A stretch of 13,686 bases of DNA from PWND01 sp964601515 (GTDB lineage: Bacteria; Bacteroidota; Bacteroidia; Bacteroidales; UBA7960), in the NCBI GenBank assembly GCA_964601515.1, contig CAZRNU010000079.1, forward strand, positions 1 through 13,686, in the 5' to 3' direction. Positions within the stretch are counted from its first letter, which is position 1; every line of letters starts with the position of its first letter. Both the position numbers and the translations under genes were made by a program. The notes below the pieces were generated by a model. It was given only the letters and a program-made list of their open reading frames with translations, made no database searches and was not told the origin of the DNA. Positions 8,888 to 13,686 of the stretch are shown piece after piece.

Positions 8888-8963
8888 CTAAGTTTATCGT
8901 TTGAATTTTTTAGTGTAATTTTATCCAACATAAAACTTCAATATTATAGATATCATCATCCTA

Positions 8964-9578
8964 ATGAGAAATCGATTTTTTAAATGGCTGTCGAAATTTT
9001 TATATAATGATTCACTTATATGGAGAATCAAAACAAAAGATAATGAGGTTTTTATAACTTTTGATGATGGCCCAACGAAACTTTATACTGATAGAATTTT
9101 GGAAGTTCTTGATTTGTATAATGTTAAAGCAACTTTTTTTTGCCTAGGAAATAATGTTGAAAAACTACCGGATCTTTTTAACAAAATTGTTGATTCAGGT
9201 CATTCCATTGGAAATCATGGTTTTGAACACTTAAATGGATGGCAACTGTCTAAAAGCCAATTTATTGATAATTGTTTAAAAGGAAAAGAAATCATTAAAT
9301 CTGATTTATTTCGTCCACCTTATGGTGCAATAAAACCCTCTCAGGCAAAATCTGTTTCAAATAGTTTTAAGATTGTTATGTGGAGCATAATGTCGAAAGA
9401 CTACAACAATAAAATATCATCAAAAGACTGCCTTAATAGATTGAAAAAACTGGTAAGGCCGGGAGATATAATTGTATTTCACGACTCAGAATCTGCATCT
9501 GAAACTACATTAAAAGTTTTGCCCGAGTTTTTAAAGTTTATTAATGACCAAGGATTCAAGGCTTCGGTGATTAAATAG
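8964..9578 (+). CDS. Polysaccharide deacetylase (NodB homology domain) family protein
   Basis: This is a metal-dependent carbohydrate-esterase-4 type enzyme of 204 residues that would remove N- or O-acetyl groups from a polysaccharide such as peptidoglycan or an exopolysaccharide; the substrate cannot be read from the sequence. The NodB motifs appear in order: TFDDGP (32-37, catalytic base D34 and metal ligand D35), GNHGFEH (83-89, metal ligands H85 and H89), RPPYG (117-121), MWSIMSKDY (near 139-147) and the C-terminal IIVFHDS with its conserved His. The residue after H85 is Gly where the common motif has Ser or Thr. The domain fills nearly the whole protein. The N-terminus is basic and aromatic (MRNRFFKWLSKFLY) and is not a clear cleavable signal peptide, so location is uncertain. 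The gene is divergent from rlmN with at most 90 bases between the starts. I found no good promoter box in front of it. Confidence 0.93.
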   Translation: MRNRFFKWLSKFLYNDSLIWRIKTKDNEVFITFDDGPTKLYTDRILEVLDLYNVKATFFCLGNNVEKLPDLFNKIVDSGHSIGNHGFEHLNGWQLSKSQFIDNCLKGKEIIKSDLFRPPYGAIKPSQAKSVSNSFKIVMWSIMSKDYNNKISSKDCLNRLKKLVRPGDIIVFHDSESASETTLKVLPEFLKFINDQGFKASVIK

Positions 9579-9606
9579 TTGAAATTTTCTCTGGCGTTTA
9601 TTTTTG

Positions 9607-9614
9607 TACATTTG
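9607..9614 (+). promoter_or_regulatory. Candidate Bacteroidota -7 box TACATTTG for the lipoprotein-ade-meaB run
   Basis: TACATTTG matches the TAnnTTTG consensus exactly and sits in the short gap after the deacetylase gene, 22 bases before the ATG at 9637. The implied transcript start near 9618-9620 leaves a leader of under 20 bases. A good TTTG -33 element at the normal spacing is not obvious; the nearest TTG (9579-9581) is about 25 bases upstream, a little too far. The box also argues against a TTG start at 9604, which would lie upstream of the transcript start. Confidence 0.5.
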
Positions 9615-9636
9615 TAAAGTATTTATATTGAAAACA

Positions 9637-11487
9637 ATGATGATTAGCCCTCTTTATAAAAGAAGAATACTTTTTATTTTTTTCATGGCGATTACTTTTG
9701 CCCTTATTTCTGCTTGTGCAAATGTAGTTGCACCCTCTGGAGGGCCTAAAGATGTTACTCCTCCAACAGTCTTAAGAAGTAATCCACCAAACTATTCCAC
9801 AAACTTTTCAGGAAAAACCATTAGATTTTATTTTGATGAGTATGTTGAATTAAAAAACATTAATCAGAAACTGCTTATTTCTCCGCCTTTACAAACTCAA
9901 CCCGAGTTCAGGCTTAGAGGAAAATCTTTAATAATGGAAATTAACCCCGACGAGCTAAAACCCAACACTACTTACAATGTGTTTTTTGATGATGCAATAG
10001 CAGATTTAAATGAAGGCAATGCAATTCAAAACTTTAGATTTGTCTTTTCAATCGGCGATTTTCTAGATTCATTGTCTGTTAAAGGTAATATTTTTGAAGC
10101 TTTTTCTTTAAAGCCGGAAAAGAACATATTCGTAATGCTTTACGACTCTATATATGATTCGGTTCCATATCTTGAAAAACCCGTATATGTTTCAAAGACA
10201 AATGATAAGGGCGATTTTGAGATGAATTTTATTAAACCCGGAGAGTATAAATTGTTTGCAATGGAAGATATTAATTCGAGCTATACTTTTGATTTGCCAA
10301 ATGAGAGAATTGCATTTTTTGACAGCCTTGTTATTCCTGTGTTTTCAGGACATCCGCATAAACCGATTGTCCCAGATGTTACAACAGAGGAAGATGCTAC
10401 TGAAACCAAAGATTCTTTAATAATTGAACAAACTCCTCGCAAAAGATCTCAGAATGCGGAGACGGACAGTGTCTCGTTTGATAATATTGAAAATGAAAAT
10501 GAAGAAATTGTTGAAGAAGACTCTGTTTTAAAACCGGAATTACCATTTTATAAATTAGCTCTATTCCAGGAAGAAGATACTATGCAAAAAATCAGCAATG
10601 TGTCTATGATTCAGAAGGATGTTATGATGATTGTATTTCGCATTCCAACAGATAAAGCCACATTTAACGATATTAGAAAACCAATAGAGAATCATCAGTA
10701 TTTTAATGAGTTAAACAAAACAAACGATACACTTTTTGTTTGGTTTAATAATTTTGATAGAGACAGCCTTTTCCTCGAAATATCAGATAGAAATGCTATA
10801 ATTGATACTGTAAATATTTCAACAGAGTATAGGGAAAGAACCCAAAGAGGAAGAGCTCCCAGAGAGGATGTGAAAAGGATTACATTTAAAAATAATATTG
10901 CATCAGGAGGTAACCTTGCCTACTTTGATACTTTAGAAATCTACTCTAACAATCCGATTTTGGAAATCAATAAAAGAAAAATTTTGCTTTTCAAAAATGA
11001 TACAATTCCGATAACTGCAGATTTGGAGGTTTTTGGCACTGCAAATAGAAAAATCAGGTTAAATGCAGAAATCGAACAGGATGGTATCTATAAATTGTTG
11101 TTGCTCGATAGCTGTGTAACAGATATTTATGGTTTTTCACACGATACTTTGAAGCTAAATTTTAAAACGGACAATGAGGAGGTTTATGGGAAAATAATTT
11201 TAACTCTATCAATTCCTGAAGCCCAACATCAATATATTCTGCAGCTAATTGATGATAAGCTTGAAGTTGTATCTGAAAAAATAATTACAAAATCAGGAAC
11301 ATTAAGCTTTCCTAATTTGAAGCCGAATAAGTATAGTTTTAAGATTATTGAAGATCAAAATAATGATGGGAAATGGACTCCAGGGCGCTATTTGAAACTA
11401 AGACAGCCGGAAATAGTAAAATTCTATAAAGAAACAATTCAGCTCCGACAAAACTGGGAAATGGAATCGGAATGGATACTTGAATAA
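9637..11487 (+). CDS. Lipoprotein with N-terminal Big_5 (SbsA-type) Ig-like domain
   Basis: The protein is 616 residues and has a lipoprotein signal peptide: a basic start (YKRR), a hydrophobic segment (11-24) and the lipobox ISAC, with C27 as the acylated residue. Acidic residues are absent directly after C27, so the usual surface-export signal of Bacteroidota lipoproteins is not seen and the protein may face the periplasm. GGPKDVTPPTV and the next ~100 residues match the Big_5 Ig-like domain (conserved TIRFYFDEYVELKN and TTYNVFFDDAIADLNEGN). A second beta domain follows, with a KPGEYKLFAMED loop. An acidic, disordered linker lies at about 249-298, and the C-terminal half ends in a conserved DQNNDGKWTPG loop and LRQNWEMESEW. 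The family is widespread in Bacteroidota and its function is unknown to me. The start is the ATG at 9637 (or the adjacent one at 9640); the upstream TTG at 9604 lies before the promoter box. Adenine deaminase begins 20 bases downstream. Confidence 0.86.
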   Translation: MMISPLYKRRILFIFFMAITFALISACANVVAPSGGPKDVTPPTVLRSNPPNYSTNFSGKTIRFYFDEYVELKNINQKLLISPPLQTQPEFRLRGKSLIMEINPDELKPNTTYNVFFDDAIADLNEGNAIQNFRFVFSIGDFLDSLSVKGNIFEAFSLKPEKNIFVMLYDSIYDSVPYLEKPVYVSKTNDKGDFEMNFIKPGEYKLFAMEDINSSYTFDLPNERIAFFDSLVIPVFSGHPHKPIVPDVTTEEDATETKDSLIIEQTPRKRSQNAETDSVSFDNIENENEEIVEEDSVLKPELPFYKLALFQEEDTMQKISNVSMIQKDVMMIVFRIPTDKATFNDIRKPIENHQYFNELNKTNDTLFVWFNNFDRDSLFLEISDRNAIIDTVNISTEYRERTQRGRAPREDVKRITFKNNIASGGNLAYFDTLEIYSNNPILEINKRKILLFKNDTIPITADLEVFGTANRKIRLNAEIEQDGIYKLLLLDSCVTDIYGFSHDTLKLNFKTDNEEVYGKIILTLSIPEAQHQYILQLIDDKLEVVSEKIITKSGTLSFPNLKPNKYSFKIIEDQNNDGKWTPGRYLKLRQPEIVKFYKETIQLRQNWEMESEWILE

Positions 11488-11507
11488 ATCTTTAAATATT
11501 TTTATCA

Positions 11508-13139
11508 ATGGTAAAAGAGTTTAGTGTTTACGGAAATATTGTTGATGTTGTTAATAGAAGAATTTTCAAAGGAAAAGTTTCTATTAGTAATGGAAAGATA
11601 ATTTCCATTGTTGAAGGACAAAGTTCAAATGAAAATTATATTATTCCCGGATTTGTAGATTCTCACATTCACATTGAAAGCTCAATGCTTATTCCCTCTG
11701 AATTTGCTAGAATTGCTGTCACTCACGGCACAATTGGAGCCGTTACAGACCCTCATGAAATTGCAAATGTTCTTGGTGTAGACGGAGTTAAGTTTATGAT
11801 TGAAAACGGTAAGAAAGTTCCATTTAAGTTTTTCTTTGGAGCCCCGTCATGCGTTCCTGCAACATCTTTCGAGTCTTCAGGAGCAAATATCTCCTCAGTA
11901 GAAATTGAATCTTTATTGTTGAATGATGATATTCATTATTTGGCTGAAATGATGAATTTTCCCGGAGTTGTTTATGATGATGAAGAAGTATGTAAGAAAC
12001 TGAAAGCGGCCAAGAATGCAAACAAAGTTGTGGATGGACATGCTCCGGGCTTGCAGGGTGATAATTTAAAAAAATACGTGGAAGCCGGAATATCAACAGA
12101 TCATGAATGCTTTACGATTGAAGAAGGTTTGGAAAAAATAAAGCTGGGAATGAAAATTCTCATAAGAGAAGGTAGCGCTGCTAAGAATTTTGATGATCTT
12201 ATAGAACTGATAAAGGATTATCCCGAATATATTATGCTTTGCTCAGACGACAAGCACCCCGATGATCTAATAAAAGGACATATTAATCTATTGGTTAAAA
12301 GGGCATTAGATAAAGGCTATAATCTTTTTGATGTTTTAAGAACTGTAACATTAAACCCAAAACTACATTACAAACTTGATAATGGTTTGCTTCAAGAAGG
12401 TGATAATGCAGATTTTGTTGTTATTGATAATCTCGAAGATTTTAACATTATTGAGACCTATATAAATGGCATCAAAGTTTCGGAAAATAATATATGTCTG
12501 ATTGAGAAAATTGATGAAATGCCAATAAATAAATTTGAATGTAAAAAAATATCAGCGGATGATTTGAGAGTTGAGGCAAAATCAGACAAGATTAATTTAA
12601 TTGAGGCAATTGATGGTCAGTTAATTACAAAAAAGATAACTGCCGGAATAGATATAAATAACAGGTCTGTTTATGCCGATGTTTCTAAAGATATTTTAAA
12701 GATTGTTGTAATAAACAGATACTCTTATTCTTTACCAAGCATTGCATTTATTCGTGGATTTGGTTTGAAAGATGGAGCAATAGCCTCTACTATAGCTCAC
12801 GATAGCCATAATATTATAGCAGTAGGAGTAAGCGATGAAGATTTGGCAAATGCAATAAACTTATTGATTGACGCAAAAGGAGGAATATCTTATTCCAAAG
12901 GTGAAAAGCATGATTTTTTGCCATTACCCTTTGCAGGACTTATGTCGAGTGAAAGTGTTATGGATGTTGCTGCTAAATATGAGGCTATTGACAAAAAAGC
13001 GAAAGAATTGGGCACTACACTCAAGGCTCCTTTTATGACATTGTCTTTTATGGCATTACTTGTTATACCGGAAATAAAAATAAGCGACAAAGGGCTTTTT
13101 GATGGTGAAAAATTTGAATTTATTTCTTTGTTTAGATAG
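11508..13139 (+). CDS. ade: Adenine deaminase (adenine aminohydrolase, EC 3.5.4.2)
   Basis: This cytoplasmic amidohydrolase converts adenine to hypoxanthine and ammonia for purine salvage or nitrogen supply. At 543 residues it has the usual length for the AdeC/Ade type. The amidohydrolase metal ligands are visible: H53 and H55 in PGFVDSHIHIESSM, the bridging E147 in YLAEMMNFPG, H178 in DGHAPG, H199 in STDHE and the active-site Asp in CSDDKHPDDL (247-248). TDPHEIANVLG (80-90) and the C-terminal domain with LPLPFAGLMSSES are also typical of adenine deaminases rather than dihydroorotases or imidazolonepropionases. The ATG at 11508 gives the expected N-terminal beta-sandwich start. The gene follows the lipoprotein after 20 bases and is followed by meaB after 2, so it is probably co-transcribed with both. 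No purine riboswitch fits in the short upstream gap. Confidence 0.95.
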   Translation: MVKEFSVYGNIVDVVNRRIFKGKVSISNGKIISIVEGQSSNENYIIPGFVDSHIHIESSMLIPSEFARIAVTHGTIGAVTDPHEIANVLGVDGVKFMIENGKKVPFKFFFGAPSCVPATSFESSGANISSVEIESLLLNDDIHYLAEMMNFPGVVYDDEEVCKKLKAAKNANKVVDGHAPGLQGDNLKKYVEAGISTDHECFTIEEGLEKIKLGMKILIREGSAAKNFDDLIELIKDYPEYIMLCSDDKHPDDLIKGHINLLVKRALDKGYNLFDVLRTVTLNPKLHYKLDNGLLQEGDNADFVVIDNLEDFNIIETYINGIKVSENNICLIEKIDEMPINKFECKKISADDLRVEAKSDKINLIEAIDGQLITKKITAGIDINNRSVYADVSKDILKIVVINRYSYSLPSIAFIRGFGLKDGAIASTIAHDSHNIIAVGVSDEDLANAINLLIDAKGGISYSKGEKHDFLPLPFAGLMSSESVMDVAAKYEAIDKKAKELGTTLKAPFMTLSFMALLVIPEIKISDKGLFDGEKFEFISLFR

Positions 13140-13141
13140 TG

Positions 13142-13686
13142 ATGAAAGATAAGGAAAAAATAACCGAGAACAATTCCGCACTTAAAGTGAATAAGGGTAT
13201 TGAGCAGCCGCCTTCTATTAATGAAAAGGCAGCTAATGCTTTTAAAAGAAAAAAACCGGTTAAGTTATCGCAAGAAGAATATCTTGAAGGAATTCTTTCG
13301 GGCAACATTACTGTTTTGAGCAAGGCTATTACGCTGATAGAAAGCTCTTTAATATCAGACAATGAGCTTGCCCAAAAAATTATTGAAGGATGTATGCCAC
13401 ATTCCGGAAAGTCTATCAGGATAGGGATTACCGGAGTACCCGGAGCTGGTAAAAGTACATTTATAGAGGCTTTTGGGAAACATCTTACAGCTATGCAGAA
13501 GAAAATAGCTGTATTGGCAGTCGATCCAAGCAGTTCAATTTCAAAAGGCAGTTTGCTGGGCGATAAAACCAGAATGGAAACATTGGCAGTTGACCCACTG
13601 GCTTTTGTCAGACCATCTCCATCTGCCGGCTCTTTAGGTGGAGTGGCTAAAAAGACTAGAGAAATAATTATTTTATGCGAAGCAGC
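13142..13686 (+). CDS. meaB: MeaB/ArgK family GTPase, chaperone of methylmalonyl-CoA mutase (3' end beyond the window)
   Basis: An open frame runs from the ATG at 13142 to the edge of the window without a stop (181 codons). MeaB is a cytoplasmic G3E-family GTPase that protects and reloads the B12-dependent methylmalonyl-CoA mutase, which interconverts succinyl-CoA and methylmalonyl-CoA in propionate metabolism. The Walker A motif is GVPGAGKS (98-105). It is followed by the family-specific AVDPSS (126-131), GSLLGDKTRM (136-145) and the switch-region stretch RPSPSAGSLGGV. The 40-residue polar N-terminus with VNKGIEQPPSIN is typical of Bacteroidota MeaB. The start lies 2 bases after the ade stop, which suggests translational coupling. 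The mutase genes are not in view. The G4 motif and the dimerisation tail lie beyond the edge. Confidence 0.94.
   Translation, partial: MKDKEKITENNSALKVNKGIEQPPSINEKAANAFKRKKPVKLSQEEYLEGILSGNITVLSKAITLIESSLISDNELAQKIIEGCMPHSGKSIRIGITGVPGAGKSTFIEAFGKHLTAMQKKIAVLAVDPSSSISKGSLLGDKTRMETLAVDPLAFVRPSPSAGSLGGVAKKTREIIILCEA

Noticed and set aside
9579..9606. Intrinsic terminator after the deacetylase gene
   Set aside because: There is a T-rich run but no stable GC-rich inverted repeat before it.
9604..9636. TTG start for the lipoprotein adding 11 residues
   Set aside because: The TTG lies upstream of a TAnnTTTG box that would start transcription after it, and the extra residues would precede a normal lipoprotein signal peptide.
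11824..12096. 90-codon minus-strand ORF inside adenine deaminase, and similar short ORFs within other genes
   Set aside because: They lie fully inside well-supported genes, have no recognisable motif or start context, and look like shadows of the coding frame.

Overview
The window is AT-rich DNA from a member of the Bacteroidota. The evidence is a giant protein ending in a type IX secretion (T9SS) sorting domain, TAnnTTTG promoter boxes, A-rich translation starts without Shine-Dalgarno sequences, a Big_5-type lipoprotein, and a MeaB with the long N-terminus seen in this phylum. I cannot name a genus. The genes fill almost the whole window, and no stretch over 300 bases lacks a gene.

Bases 1-7139 (+) hold one very large surface-protein gene of about 2,359 codons. 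It has three stretches of beta-strand repeats, each closed by a related module, then a fibronectin-like domain and a T9SS sorting tail. Its beginning is missing: no signal peptide or credible ATG start is present, and stop codons block the frame just upstream. Bases 7136-7274 hold a compact array of 7-bp repeats (GACTNNN) in two arms facing each other. The array fills the gap between two convergent genes and runs into the end of the second.

Bases 7263-8874 (or 8931) (-) hold rlmN, a radical-SAM RNA methyltransferase, followed by an overlapping gene for a small PlsC-type acyltransferase. Transcribed away from them on the + strand is a run of four closely packed genes: a NodB-family deacetylase (8964-9578), a Big_5 lipoprotein (9637-11487), adenine deaminase (11508-13139) and the start of meaB (13142 to the window edge). 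The last three are separated by 20 and 2 bases and are probably co-transcribed from a TACATTTG box at 9607. This is mostly a housekeeping set (RNA modification, lipid or envelope acylation, purine salvage, maintenance of the B12 mutase) rather than one pathway.

I found no CRISPR array, defence system, transposase, tRNA or rRNA. The most unusual structures are the inverted heptamer array and the headless giant adhesin-like gene. I do not see a convincing new multi-gene system.
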